Of a stretch of 64,000 bases of DNA, positions 1 through 8,750 are shown piece by piece. This DNA is from Arcicella sp040387735 (GTDB lineage: Bacteria > Bacteroidota > Bacteroidia > Cytophagales > Spirosomataceae): the NCBI GenBank assembly GCA_040387735.1, contig JAZKDE010000065.1:1-64000 (forward strand), in the 5' to 3' direction. How positions within the stretch are numbered: position 1 is the stretch's first letter; each line of letters starts with the position of its first letter. Both the position numbers and the translations under genes were made by a program. Below the pieces are notes generated by a model. The model saw only the letters and a list, made by a program, of their open reading frames with translations, made no database searches and was not told the origin of the DNA.

Positions 1-116
1 TCAAAGCTAAGATTTGGTCTTTGAGGATGTTTATTGGCGTACTTAATGATATTTTTAAGAATGCTGACCAAGGAAAACTCCTGTATGTCCAGTAGTAAAC
101 TAAAAAGCCCTAAATA
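1..116 (-). other. Open reading frame running off the left edge (unidentified)
   Basis: Read on the minus strand, bases 116 to 1 stay open for 38 codons after a TGA at 119-117. The frame has no ATG and encodes a peptide containing LVSILKNIIKYANKHPQRP. It could be the start of a gene whose body lies outside the window (TTG is an in-frame candidate start), a decayed fragment, or chance. I do not recognise the family. Confidence 0.2.
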
Positions 117-187
117 TCACACAAATATACCATTTACAAACACTTCACAATTCATGAACTTTGCAGAGCTTAATAACTCATAAAATC

Positions 188-652
188 ATGAAGAATCTAT
201 CATTTATTCTCCTTCTAATTTTCAGTATAAATACACTAAAAGCCCAATCTGGCGACCCAAAAGTTGATGCTCTCCTAAAGCAAATACACAAGCAGGCGGG
301 GCAAATTTCTTTTAATGTCAAAGGGCAAAAATTCCTCGAAAAAGCCAGTCTCGTAAAAAACGCCAATTATTATAGTATTAATGGTGGCTTTACCGACGGA
401 GTGAATCCTATCAGCTTAATTCTTCCAAAATTATCTACTGGAAAATACGAATTATCTACCTCCAAAAACACGGTTTTGATTAATAATATTGGCTACGCCA
501 TTAAAGGTACAATTGATGTAAAAGTAGTTGGAGGACAAATAACGGGAAGTTTTTCGGGAAATCTCTTTGAAATAAGTAATAAATCCAGTTCTCCCAATCA
601 AGCCTCAAGTGGAACTATTACGGGAACATTTAGCGGTTTGTTGACTAATTAG
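188..652 (+). CDS. Small secreted protein of unknown function
   Basis: About 154 residues. The ATG at 188 is preferred because it starts a clear signal peptide (MKNLSFILLLIFSINTLKAQ, cut after AQ). An upstream TTG at 161 would only add residues in front of that peptide. The mature part is short beta-strand-like sequence ending in a Gly/Ser/Thr-rich stretch (SGTITGTFSGLL). This resembles the small exported DUF6252-type proteins of Bacteroidota, but that is only an impression. Expected to act in the periplasm or at the outer membrane. The next gene is a possible small membrane protein, followed by a LytTR regulator on the same strand. Confidence 0.7.
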   Translation: MKNLSFILLLIFSINTLKAQSGDPKVDALLKQIHKQAGQISFNVKGQKFLEKASLVKNANYYSINGGFTDGVNPISLILPKLSTGKYELSTSKNTVLINNIGYAIKGTIDVKVVGGQITGSFSGNLFEISNKSSSPNQASSGTITGTFSGLLTN

Positions 653-665
653 TTAGCACTTCTCA

Positions 666-848
666 ATGACTAACACAAACCAAAAATATCATGAAATAAC
701 CTATTTATACATCTATTTCTGCACCATAATTTTATTTGGAACCACCGCTATTCAAGAATTGAAAAACGAAAAGAAGGCGTTGAAAAAGATGTTAGAACTT
801 CGGGATAACCAAGAAATAGAAACGTTGAAAAACAAAAATCAGAAATAG
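666..848 (+). CDS. Possible small membrane/coiled-coil protein
   Basis: Sixty codons between the secreted protein and the LytTR gene, same strand. One hydrophobic segment (about residues 13-29, YLYIYFCTIILFGTTAI) is followed by a Lys/Glu-rich coiled-coil-like stretch (about 30-58). This layout is common in short membrane-anchored partners of signalling proteins. No family is recognised. The start lies 13 bases after the previous stop. It may be a real micro-gene or a remnant of a longer membrane protein. Confidence 0.35.
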   Translation: MTNTNQKYHEITYLYIYFCTIILFGTTAIQELKNEKKALKKMLELRDNQEIETLKNKNQK

Positions 849-881
849 ATAAATTAAGGCTCAATTAAGTAACAATCTTAG

Positions 882-1232
882 ATGAACAAACTTATGCAGT
901 ATCAACTTATCCCCGCAAAATTATTGATTGTTAATCATAGAAAACAACTCAAAATTCCCATGTCAAACATCGTTATGCTCGAAGCAGCGGGGAATTACAC
1001 AATTTTTCATCTCCGTAATCATAAAAAACATTTATACGCTAAATGTATCAACACTTTCGAGGAATTTCTTTACCCAGAAGGATTTTTAAGGGTACACCGT
1101 GCCTACATTATTAATCCTCAATACATCCTTGATTATGACGAAGAAAGCAGTTTGATTTCTATGATGAATAATTTAAAAGCAACCGTTTCTCGTAGAAAAA
1201 AAGTGGATTTAAAATTTGAAATGATTATGTAA
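882..1232 (+). CDS. Stand-alone LytTR DNA-binding regulator
   Basis: 116 residues made almost entirely of one LytTR domain (about residues 18-110). It shows the usual landmarks: IVMLEAAGNYTIFHLRN, then FLRVHRAYIINPQYI, then a final NNLKATVSRRKK. There is no receiver domain, so it cannot be controlled by phosphotransfer on itself. Receiver-less LytTR proteins are frequent in Cytophagales. A second ATG five codons in (897) is an alternative start. The gene ends just before a strong bidirectional hairpin. A broken relative of this gene occurs at 44815-45297. Confidence 0.85.
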   Translation: MNKLMQYQLIPAKLLIVNHRKQLKIPMSNIVMLEAAGNYTIFHLRNHKKHLYAKCINTFEEFLYPEGFLRVHRAYIINPQYILDYDEESSLISMMNNLKATVSRRKKVDLKFEMIM

Positions 1233-1233
1233 A

Positions 1234-1290
1234 ATAAATCCCAAATCCATTGTACTTAAAACAAATAAGTACAATGGATTTGGGATTTAT
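1234..1290. terminator. Bidirectional terminator hairpin, 24-bp perfect stem
   Basis: Bases 1234-1257 are exactly complementary to 1267-1290, with a 9-base loop. The stem carries short A and T runs at its base. It lies between the convergent LytTR gene (stop 1232) and the gene starting its 3' end at 1305, so it can stop transcription from both sides. Confidence 0.8.
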
Positions 1291-1304
1291 CAGTATCTAT
1301 TAAA

Positions 1305-1790
1305 TCAATAACTATCCTTTTTCTTTAAGTAAATCTGGAATTGCTCTTCGGTTAAAATAGTTTTCAGCTCTTTATCTCTATCCTCTCTGATGCTCAATAT
1401 TTTAGCTCTCATTTTTGACCGAACTTCCTCTGAAAAAGGAGGTGTTAACTTCTTCACTTCCTCCTGAAAATCTAAACGCTTGAAGGCATAATTAATATTA
1501 GAATTTTCAATTTTCGGAATTTGTTCTTCGGTCAAACTCAGCTTTTTAGTCATCCATTTTGTGTCACTGGCTGCCATTTTTTCTGGATCCATCTCCTCCT
1601 GCTTTCGTGGCATATTGGCTCCTGCATCTGCCATTCTGTTTCTTCCGTATCCACCACCTCCATAAGCTCCGCCACCGTAACCGCCACCTCCATAACCACC
1701 TTGTCCGTACTGTGCTTGACTTTCTTGAATTGTCAAGAAAAACGATAAACCTAAAAATAGTAAAAATGCGATATTATATTTTGCTTTCAT
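1305..1790 (-). CDS. Secreted Gly/Tyr-rich protein with Spy/CpxP-like helical part
   Basis: 161 residues. Signal peptide at 1-27 (ends SQAQ). Residues about 28-50 are a run of GGYGGG/YGQGGYGG repeats, followed by a charged helical region. That region carries LSLTEEQIPKIENSNINYAF and RSKMRAKILSIREDRDKELK, then ILTEEQFQIYLKKK, the spacing seen in Spy/CpxP/LTXXQ-type periplasmic proteins. The helical half suggests a periplasmic chaperone- or stress-sensor-like fold. The function of the glycine-tyrosine stretch is unknown. It is monocistronic, convergent with the LytTR gene. The 285 bases upstream (1791-2075) are AT-rich with no gene that I can support. Confidence 0.75.
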   Translation of the reverse strand: MKAKYNIAFLLFLGLSFFLTIQESQAQYGQGGYGGGGYGGGAYGGGGYGRNRMADAGANMPRKQEEMDPEKMAASDTKWMTKKLSLTEEQIPKIENSNINYAFKRLDFQEEVKKLTPPFSEEVRSKMRAKILSIREDRDKELKTILTEEQFQIYLKKKDSY

Positions 1791-2075
1791 TGGAATAATT
1801 GACCTTGTTTTGGACTTAATGAATTTGTTTCAAATAATTGACATTAAAATTAATAGTTTTATCTGGATAAAATTTGAATATGGGAAAAACGTTTCTGTCG
1901 CCAAAGTCTTTTTCAATTTGAAATAGTAAAATCAAATTTTCTATCATCCAAAAATCCTTATTCTTCGTCAGACCATTTTAAAAAAATCTGAGTCAATAAT
2001 ACTCTTAACAAACAAATTTATTTGAATCTACTGTTCTGTCATTTTAATTTTAAGCTGCTGAAACACTCCATTATT

Positions 2076-2561
2076 TTACTTTTTTCTCTTTACGGGTACC
2101 CAAATCTCCTCTTCCGAATCGGGACTGTTATTTTTATATTTTTCTCCTAAAATTTCAAAATGCGGCCTATTATCTAAGGTGTATTCCGAATTTGGCAACC
2201 AAGTCTCAAAAATATACTGAAATGTTCCCGAAAAATTTCTGGCATCTCCACGATAGAGAAAAACCGCATAAAGTCCCGTTGGCAAAGTAAACATTTCCAT
2301 ATTTTGGGGTACATTTTCAAAATCAGAAACCTCCACAACTGCCCATTTATCAAATACGGTATTTGGATTAAATTTTTCAGAATCTAAAGACAAATCATAA
2401 ATCTGCATACACAATAAATCAGTTGTCAGATTATTGGTTATTTCTTGTCTTCTGGGCATAAAACTTCGCCATAATTCTACCGTTTTATTGTCAGTAAAAG
2501 TCATTGTTACCCGTTTCCCAATTACCTTTTTTTCGGGTAAAATCTCCATTCTTGGGATCAT
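2076..2561 (-). CDS. GyrI-like / AraC effector-binding domain protein
   Basis: 161 residues forming a single GyrI-like (bacterial transcription-activator effector-binding) domain without any DNA-binding part. Supporting features are an N-terminal strand containing KKVIGKRVTMTF, a central LPTGLYAVFLYRGDARNF and a C-terminal tail with WLPNSEYTLDNRPHFEILGE. This arrangement is typical of SRPBCC/GyrI-like small-molecule-binding proteins. The ligand cannot be told from sequence. An internal ATG four codons later (2549, MEILPEK) is an equally good start. It lies 21 bases upstream of the end of the Gfo/Idh/MocA gene on the same strand but reads away from it as a separate unit. Confidence 0.75.
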   Translation of the reverse strand: MIPRMEILPEKKVIGKRVTMTFTDNKTVELWRSFMPRRQEITNNLTTDLLCMQIYDLSLDSEKFNPNTVFDKWAVVEVSDFENVPQNMEMFTLPTGLYAVFLYRGDARNFSGTFQYIFETWLPNSEYTLDNRPHFEILGEKYKNNSPDSEEEIWVPVKRKK

Positions 2562-2582
2562 TCTAATGTAATTTTATGCTAA

Positions 2583-3677
2583 TTATTTTTTCAAATAAAT
2601 GGTTTTACCCGTTTTAGCTGATTCTTTAGCCGCTGTTAAAATTTCGACTACGATTTCATTAATTGGTAACGAAGAAAGGTCTTTTTCAGGATTAATTTTC
2701 CCAGTAACTACCGCTGCCAAATACGAAAACACATTCGACCGTTCGTGAGGCAAGGGCGATAAATCCTCCCAAGTTTCTTTACCAAATCGGTCACCAACCA
2801 AGTGCTTCATTTTGTTTTCTTTATTCGCAATCAAGATTCCATTTGTGCCGTATATTTCGGTATCTTTTCTATCAAAAGGCCAATTCCAAGAAGCCTGAAT
2901 AATGGCTTGAGCCTTGGGATAAGTCAAAATAATACTTGCTTCGTCTTCTACTTTTGGGTAAATATCAGGTTTAATTTGTTGAGTAACTGCCGTAACGGAA
3001 ATCGGTTTTTCTCCCTCCATCAGCCACGTCATAATATCCGCACCGTAACAACCAAAATCAATTAATGCTCCTCCACCATTTTGAATTGGATCCGTGAGCC
3101 AATCGGTAAATTCTGGTTTACAACCAATTTCAATTGGTCCACGATGTCCATCCATAATGACAACTTTACGAATTGCCCCTAAACTCTTTTCATTTTTTAC
3201 AATATCCCAAACTTTAGCGTGCGAGGCATACCAAGTGGTTTCATAATTGGTTAGAAGTTGAATATGATGCTTTTTTACCAAATCTTGCATCTGACGCAAA
3301 TGCTTTGTATTGACTGCCAAAGGTTTTTCAACCATTACGTGAATGCCTTTTGAAGCACAAGATTTGACAACTTCCAAATGTTCAAAGATGGAATTAAAAG
3401 CACAAACTGCCTCGGGTTTTGTCTTCTGGATTAATTCATCTAAACTGGCAAACCAAAGCGATTCTGGTAAGTGATGTTCTTTTAATAACCGCATCGCCAA
3501 TGCCCGATTTGGTTCGGCAAAACCCACAATTTCTACCTCATCTTGTTTCCCGATATAATCAAAAACCTGATACACGTGGGCGTGCGTCATTCCCGCAATT
3601 CCAACACGGATGGGTTTTGCCTGCGTGACGATAGACATGAAAAAAAATAAACTGATAAATAAGAATAAACATTTCAT
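2583..3677 (-). CDS. Exported Gfo/Idh/MocA-family oxidoreductase
   Basis: About 364 residues from the ATG at 3677, chosen because it begins a signal peptide (MKCLFLFISLFFFMSIVTQA). The frame extends upstream to 3743, but that part has no signal-like sequence. The NAD(P)-binding Rossmann fold starts at once after cleavage (IRVGIAGMTHAHV), with Thr and His replacing the usual glycine pattern end. The family hallmark VMVEKPLAVNTK follows, then the C-terminal beta domain (GGGALIDFGCYGADIMTWLM). It is expected to oxidise or reduce a sugar or sugar-like substrate in the periplasm. Exported members are common in Bacteroidota near glycan-use genes. The substrate is unknown. Confidence 0.85.
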   Translation of the reverse strand: MKCLFLFISLFFFMSIVTQAKPIRVGIAGMTHAHVYQVFDYIGKQDEVEIVGFAEPNRALAMRLLKEHHLPESLWFASLDELIQKTKPEAVCAFNSIFEHLEVVKSCASKGIHVMVEKPLAVNTKHLRQMQDLVKKHHIQLLTNYETTWYASHAKVWDIVKNEKSLGAIRKVVIMDGHRGPIEIGCKPEFTDWLTDPIQNGGGALIDFGCYGADIMTWLMEGEKPISVTAVTQQIKPDIYPKVEDEASIILTYPKAQAIIQASWNWPFDRKDTEIYGTNGILIANKENKMKHLVGDRFGKETWEDLSPLPHERSNVFSYLAAVVTGKINPEKDLSSLPINEIVVEILTAAKESAKTGKTIYLKK

Positions 3678-3896
3678 AGTTTGGATGTTTTTGGATTGAT
3701 GATTTGCTGTTTTATTAAATATCCGTACTTTCACAGACGGCAATAACTACTCGTAATATGTGCATATATTTTGATGTCACTATTCGGGTTTGTATTGGAA
3801 TCTGGAAAGAAATAATCGTCGAAAATAAACCGAGCTTCTCAAAAATGGCAGTTATATCTGCATATAAATAGCATCTTTACAAAATCTATTGTGTTC

Positions 3897-4976
3897 TCAA
3901 TAATCAAATACGTGTTCAATTTTCACCTTTTCGTTAACAAGTTGAACGAGCAGTTTATCCAATTGTCCCACAGGAATGGCGAGGGCTATTCTTTTCATAC
4001 TCAAATCGGATGAAACAATTTGTGTAAAAACAGTTTGAGCTTCTGTAAATTTAGTTTCTTGACTTGTTGGTACTAAAACGGTCAATAAAATAGCCGAATT
4101 ATTCCCTGCAATTTCTTTAAAACTAAGTCCTTTCGTTGCTAAATCCGTGATTGCTTGATTGAATTGATGATAGCGTGGCAAGTAAACTAACACAGCATTA
4201 TCATCAAATTGCTTTTCTACTTTTAATCCATGATTAATTGAGGACGAATTGAGAACAACGGCGGTGGTTGGCAATACTTCATCATAAACTTGTTTTGAGC
4301 CAAGCCCAATGAGTTTTCCGTAACCCCATTTTACTAATAATTCGGAGGTTAGGAGATATTTTCGGTCTATTTTTCTCAGAAAATTATCGCCAAAAAATGA
4401 CGTTTCAGACCATAACGTTTTTAATCTACTTTTAAAATCAAATTCATACCAAGGTTTATCTCGAATAAAATCGACGTAATCTTGGGTAAATTTTGCGTTA
4501 AATTTATCTTCTTCCGTGATAACTTCCTTCGTGTCAGTTAATCTTCCAACGATGGTTTCGTACAATGCCTTCATCGAATATTCGACGGTAGTGCTACAAC
4601 CAATTACCCAAATCATCAAATGGTAGCCTTTATTGGGTGGAAAATTGTCTTTAATTTGATGGTTAATAATACGATAACTTGCCCAAAATTGCTTAACGTG
4701 GCTCATAAATGGAAAACTTGAAGCCGTAGTTTTTTTGAAATAATTGGCTTGTTCTTCAGGACTGAAAACCAAAAACCACTCAGGAAATGTAAGAAAAGTT
4801 TGGTCGGCGGGTCTTACATCTTTTTGGGGAGTCAATGGATTTTGATTAATTGTTAACCATTCTTTTTTTATAACTAAACCTTCACCCGCTGCTTCGATGG
4901 TATTCATTTTCTTTGAAAAGTATAAAATTAATGCTGTGATTACGGTAAAAATCGTCAGAATTCTGAGTCGTTTCAT
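3897..4976 (-). CDS. Membrane-anchored protein of unknown function, third gene of the FAD-oxidase operon
   Basis: 359 residues. One N-terminal membrane anchor or uncleaved signal (about residues 5-22), then a soluble domain with PEWFLVFSPEEQANYF, WVIGCSTTVEYSMKALYE and SFFGDNFLRKIDRKY, and a final strand-rich part ending in KIEHVFDY. I do not recognise the family. The gene starts four bases after the methyltransferase stop, which in turn starts 11 bases after the FAD-oxidase stop. The three are therefore almost certainly co-transcribed and probably act in one pathway at the inner membrane. Confidence 0.75.
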   Translation of the reverse strand: MKRLRILTIFTVITALILYFSKKMNTIEAAGEGLVIKKEWLTINQNPLTPQKDVRPADQTFLTFPEWFLVFSPEEQANYFKKTTASSFPFMSHVKQFWASYRIINHQIKDNFPPNKGYHLMIWVIGCSTTVEYSMKALYETIVGRLTDTKEVITEEDKFNAKFTQDYVDFIRDKPWYEFDFKSRLKTLWSETSFFGDNFLRKIDRKYLLTSELLVKWGYGKLIGLGSKQVYDEVLPTTAVVLNSSSINHGLKVEKQFDDNAVLVYLPRYHQFNQAITDLATKGLSFKEIAGNNSAILLTVLVPTSQETKFTEAQTVFTQIVSSDLSMKRIALAIPVGQLDKLLVQLVNEKVKIEHVFDY

Positions 4977-4980
4977 GAGT

Positions 4981-5832
4981 TTACAGTTTGGTAAATGAAA
5001 TCAAAGTATTGTCAGAAGGGTCATTATCCTGCAAAATTCTCGAACCACTATCCTGAAATCCGTGAGCGTTGATAATTTTGCTCCATTCATCAATTGACTT
5101 AAATGATTTGAATTCGGAACTGTCTTGTTCCCAAGTAATTCCCAAACCCAAGTTAAAAACAGAATGAACTAAGGAGACAAAAGTTGCCATTTCGGGCGTT
5201 TTTACGTCGTGGTCACGGATAATGAACTTACCACCTTTCCGCAATATTCGATGAATAGATTTAAGATAACCATCCAATAATTCGGGCGGACAGTGATGCA
5301 AACCAATATGACAAGTGATTAAATCCAGACTTTCAGCGGGTATTTCTTGAATGGGTTGATAATTATTCAGTGGGAAAAACGTCCCAATTTTACTAATTTG
5401 CCCCCTTTCCATGATTTCGGCAACCGAATAATCGGGTACAATATCATTGGTGATAAAAATATTCCCCGTCAATGCAACGTGATTTTTCAATTCACTGATG
5501 TATCGTCCCGTTGAGCCAATTTCTAAATATCCGTCTATCTGCGTTTTATCGCCCAATAACTGCAAAACTTGGTTCGACATTTCTTTCTTTTGCTTTTTCA
5601 GGGCTGGTAATGCCAAAGTAAGTTCCGACAAAAAAGGCTTAATCTTAGGTAAATTTGCTTGAATACTTTTATAAATTTCTTTGTCAGAAGCATATTCCTT
5701 CGTGGTGCTGGCAATCAAATGGTGAAATTTATCTTCTGGATAAAGATGATAAACAACTTGCAAAAAGCTATAGAATTTATCGTTCCAAAAGGTATTTGAA
5801 AAAACGGTTTTAAACTCTGATGTTGGGGTCAT
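4981..5832 (-). CDS. Class I SAM-dependent methyltransferase
   Basis: About 283 residues from the ATG at 5832. The frame extends to 5871, but that start would lie inside the upstream gene. The N-terminal 90 residues are helical and unassigned. The methyltransferase fold begins at YLEIGSTGRYISELK (SAM-binding motif I), continues through LDLITCHIGLHHCPPELL (motif post-II, typical of UbiE/Methyltransf_11) and GGKFIIRDHDVKTPEM. The substrate is unknown. Linkage to a membrane FAD-linked oxidase suggests that both modify the same small molecule or lipid-soluble compound. Confidence is high for the enzyme class and low for the pathway. Confidence 0.85.
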   Translation of the reverse strand: MTPTSEFKTVFSNTFWNDKFYSFLQVVYHLYPEDKFHHLIASTTKEYASDKEIYKSIQANLPKIKPFLSELTLALPALKKQKKEMSNQVLQLLGDKTQIDGYLEIGSTGRYISELKNHVALTGNIFITNDIVPDYSVAEIMERGQISKIGTFFPLNNYQPIQEIPAESLDLITCHIGLHHCPPELLDGYLKSIHRILRKGGKFIIRDHDVKTPEMATFVSLVHSVFNLGLGITWEQDSSEFKSFKSIDEWSKIINAHGFQDSGSRILQDNDPSDNTLISFTKL

Positions 5833-5843
5833 GGTATGGTTGG

Positions 5844-7580
5844 TTATTTTGATTGATAATAAGTATCCCAAATAACATTTTTGAACTTAAAAGTAGGGTC
5901 AAGTTTGGCTTTGAGGTCAAAAAGTTTTTGAGCATTTGGGTAAGCCCGATGAAATTGCTCGCTGGTGGCATGAACTTGGTACGGTAAATAATAAGAGCCT
6001 TCTAAGGAAATTGAGGCGTTGATTAACGCTCTCGTCCAAACGGCTACTTTATTTTTTTCGACTTCATTTGTGGCTTGTTTATACCAAACTACGTAAGCAA
6101 AAACCTCCTCTTTTGCCCACGCCAACAATGAACCAATATCTTTTTGTGCGTGACGAATGGACACATTTAGCACATTTACTTGATACCTTTCAAAGATTTC
6201 AGCCATCAAAACTGAGAATTCATCAAAGCGATTTACGGGTATAAAATATTCTTGTAAAACATAAGTGAAATCCTTTCGACTTTCGGGTTCCAACTCCGCT
6301 ACGTCGTAACCTGCTTCATAATTTCGCCAATGGATTTTTTTGCTCAAATACAAAATTGGGTCAATGATATGTTCTCTCCGCCATTTTCCGAAATTACTTT
6401 TACTGAAAGCATTAATAAAATATCTTTCCAATGGATACGCCCCCGAAAGTGGCATTAAACGGGTTTTTACGGTTGGTTTTTTATCGATTTTCACCCAACT
6501 AACTGCTCTTGCCGTTTGATAATGAGGCGGATACAAATCGGCATTATGAAAAATTACCTCTTTATTATCACGTACTTTTTTGAAGAAAAAATCTTTATAT
6601 TCATGTGTTTTCATGGTTTTGAAAATACGCTCAACGGGAATATTTTCCGCCAATTCAAACTCAACGGTCGCAATGACGGCGAGGGCATTGTAACAGCCAA
6701 CACAAGCAAAAAACAGCTCTGAGTTTTCATCTTTTGAAGTGTGGACAAGTTCGCCATTGGCTAAAATAACTTCCAATGATTTTACCGATAAAATTACTGC
6801 TCCCAAACCAATATATCGCCCGTGACAATTTACGCTTAAAGAACCGCCAACGGTAAAATTGGCGTAAGTCTGCATGATTTTTACACTCAAATCATGTTTA
6901 TCCACAAGGCGTTGAATATCACACCAACGAGTTCCTGCTTGCACTTTAATTGTTTTATTTTCCGCCGAAAACTCAATGATTTTATTCAGTTTTCTCATGT
7001 CGATGTGCGTACTACCCGAACTGGCAGTTTGCCCGCCCATACTAAATCTACCTCCACCGACAGAAATAGATTTATCCGTATTTTTGATGATACTTTGTAG
7101 TTCTTCAATGGTTGTTGGTACTTCTACTTTCGCAATCAAAATTGGGTTCAATTGCGTTACATCATCCACAATTCTTTCTTCCGATTTTAGATGTTCAATG
7201 TGCTTTGCTTCGCCATTTTTATAATAATCTGGAGCCGAACCTGGCACTGTTCCAAATCGGTTTCGTTGGACAGAACCGCTTTTGAAACCCAAGAAATAAA
7301 CCAATACCAAAAGCCCAAAAACGGGAATAAAGATGAGCAAAAGCCAATAACTGGATTTATCAATATCGTGGAGTCGCTTGATGGCCGTGGAAATTAACGA
7401 CCAAAATAAAATCGGATAAACAGCCCAAGTAGCCACATCCGAAATGGTGTTCAGAAGGTTGAAAAGAAGGTAAAAAGAAGTCCAAATAAATAGCGAAACT
7501 GTCCAGTAAGTCAGTCTGTTAATCCGTCCTCGATTCGTAAAAAGTAAATAGCTTACAGGTAATTTTTCTTTTAATTCCAT
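5844..7580 (-). CDS. DUF805 membrane domain fused to FAD-binding (PCMH/D-arabinonolactone oxidase-like) oxidoreductase
   Basis: 578 residues. Residues about 10-110 are a DUF805 domain: the start FTNRGRINRLTYW, several membrane helices, and the family signature AIKRLHDIDKSSYW before the last helix. After a linker (about 111-150) comes an FAD-binding type-4 (PCMH) domain with ISVGGGRFSMGGQT and FTVGGSLSVNCHGRYIG. The last 250 residues resemble the cap of aldonolactone-oxidase-like flavoenzymes. DUF805 is normally a small free-standing membrane protein, so the fusion would tether the flavoenzyme to the inner membrane, where it could feed electrons to quinones. It is first in a three-gene operon. 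The oxidised substrate is unknown. Confidence 0.85.
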   Translation of the reverse strand: MELKEKLPVSYLLFTNRGRINRLTYWTVSLFIWTSFYLLFNLLNTISDVATWAVYPILFWSLISTAIKRLHDIDKSSYWLLLIFIPVFGLLVLVYFLGFKSGSVQRNRFGTVPGSAPDYYKNGEAKHIEHLKSEERIVDDVTQLNPILIAKVEVPTTIEELQSIIKNTDKSISVGGGRFSMGGQTASSGSTHIDMRKLNKIIEFSAENKTIKVQAGTRWCDIQRLVDKHDLSVKIMQTYANFTVGGSLSVNCHGRYIGLGAVILSVKSLEVILANGELVHTSKDENSELFFACVGCYNALAVIATVEFELAENIPVERIFKTMKTHEYKDFFFKKVRDNKEVIFHNADLYPPHYQTARAVSWVKIDKKPTVKTRLMPLSGAYPLERYFINAFSKSNFGKWRREHIIDPILYLSKKIHWRNYEAGYDVAELEPESRKDFTYVLQEYFIPVNRFDEFSVLMAEIFERYQVNVLNVSIRHAQKDIGSLLAWAKEEVFAYVVWYKQATNEVEKNKVAVWTRALINASISLEGSYYLPYQVHATSEQFHRAYPNAQKLFDLKAKLDPTFKFKNVIWDTYYQSK

Positions 7581-7741
7581 TCAATATTTTGGAAGGATTG
7601 GTTATTATAAACTTAGTTTTAAGAGATAGACATTACATGGATGAATTAGGCAGGCTATAATTCACTCTTAAATCTAATTAATTTACCGCTAAACAACAAA
7701 GTAAGGTCATTCTTTAAATTATAGCGATATTGGTTTTAACC

Positions 7742-7777
7742 AAAAATCCCCTCAGAAATCAATCTGAAGGGATTTTT
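7742..7777. terminator. Terminator hairpin of the AAAAATCCCCTCAGA type
   Basis: 7742-7756 pairs with 7763-7777 (14 of 15 positions, one C/A mismatch, 6-base loop), with A and T runs at the base. It serves the SDR gene that ends at 7820 on the minus strand. Related hairpins occur at 20036-20071, 24006-24041 and 24136-24169. Confidence 0.75.
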
Positions 7778-7819
7778 AGAATTTTCCGTTATGGTTTTAT
7801 AGGTAGCAATCAAAAAAAA

Positions 7820-8569
7820 TTAAAGTGTACCAACTCCCCCATCGAGTAATAACTCACCGCCCAACATATATTTAGAATCGTCGGATGCCAAATAAAGGAA
7901 ACCTGCCGCCATTTCTTCCGATGTACCTAAACGTTTTACGGGAGTTAAAGAAGCGAAGTGATTTTTTGTGCCATCTACTTCTTCCTCTGAACCGCCACCT
8001 CTACCGAAAATTGGCGTATCAATTGGGCCAGGCGAAAGAACATTAACACGGATATTTCTATCCAATAAATCTGCCGAAAAAGACCGTGCTAATGACCGTA
8101 CCGCCGCTTTTGTAGCAGCATAAGCCGCCGTTGTAGCAAAACCTTTATGTGCCACTACTGATGCCGTGATGATAACCGATGCTCCATCATTCAAATACGG
8201 TAATGCTCTTTGAATTGAGAAGAAAACGCCTTTAAAGTTAATATCACTGGTTTGGTCAAACATTTCTTCGGTATAATCAGCCAAAGGGGCAGCAATAAAT
8301 ATTCCAGCATTTACCACCAAAACATCAATTTTTCCAAAGGTACTTTTTACTGTTTCGTAAGTAGCATCAATATTTTTCAAGTCCGAAACGTCGCTTACAA
8401 TTCCTAATGAGCTGTTCCCAATTTCTGCCACTGCACTGTCAATCGTTGTTGTATTACGACCTGTGATAGTCACTTTTGCTCCATGTTCTGCAAATAATTT
8501 TGCGGTTGCTAAACCAATTCCACTGTTCCCACCTGTAATTACTGCTACTCTGTTGTCTAACTTTTTCAT
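7820..8569 (-). CDS. Short-chain dehydrogenase/reductase (SDR)
   Basis: 249 residues, the usual size of a classical SDR. It carries the cofactor motif ITGGNSGIG near residue 11, VLVVNAGI (NAG motif), a serine-bearing strand ASVIITASVVAHKG, and the catalytic YAATK (Tyr-xxx-Lys), followed by RVNVLSPGPIDTPIFG. It should be a cytosolic NAD(P)(H) oxidoreductase. The substrate is unknown. The ArsR-family regulator gene lies directly upstream on the same strand, and three copies of a palindrome lie in the 181-base gap. The SDR is therefore probably repressed by that regulator, as in many small ArsR-controlled redox or quinone-reductase units. Confidence 0.9.
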   Translation of the reverse strand: MKKLDNRVAVITGGNSGIGLATAKLFAEHGAKVTITGRNTTTIDSAVAEIGNSSLGIVSDVSDLKNIDATYETVKSTFGKIDVLVVNAGIFIAAPLADYTEEMFDQTSDINFKGVFFSIQRALPYLNDGASVIITASVVAHKGFATTAAYAATKAAVRSLARSFSADLLDRNIRVNVLSPGPIDTPIFGRGGGSEEEVDGTKNHFASLTPVKRLGTSEEMAAGFLYLASDDSKYMLGGELLLDGGVGTL

Positions 8570-8603
8570 GTTTTTTGATTATTATTATTTTAAAAAATAT
8601 CTA

Positions 8604-8625
8604 TATATCTAAATATTTCGATATA
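8604..8625. promoter_or_regulatory. Putative ArsR operator, copy 1
   Basis: Near-palindrome TATATC-TAAATATTTC-GATATA, 35 bases upstream of the SDR start. It matches the copies at 8714-8735 (21 of 22 bases) and 9065-9086. It was identified by eye from repetition and dyad symmetry only. Confidence 0.6.
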
Positions 8626-8660
8626 ACAAATTAAAAAAAAGCCGAATTTATCCATCGTAT

Positions 8661-8676
8661 AATATGTCGATATATT
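8661..8676. promoter_or_regulatory. Putative ArsR operator, divergent short copy
   Basis: AATATGTCGATATATT is an imperfect palindrome carrying the same TCGATATA half as the other sites. Its centre is 54 bases from copy 1 and 56 bases from the copy at 8714-8735, roughly five helical turns each, so proteins bound here could face the same side of the DNA. Confidence 0.4.
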
Positions 8677-8713
8677 AACAAAATAATTTACTCGTAATGC
8701 GTTAAAATATTCA

Positions 8714-8735
8714 TACATCTAAATATTTCGATATA
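8714..8735. promoter_or_regulatory. Putative ArsR operator, copy 3
   Basis: TACATC-TAAATATTTC-GATATA differs by one base from the copy at 8604-8625. It lies 16 bases before the end of the arsR-like gene and 145 bases upstream of the SDR start. Confidence 0.6.
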
Positions 8736-8750
8736 TTTTAGCGAAAAATA

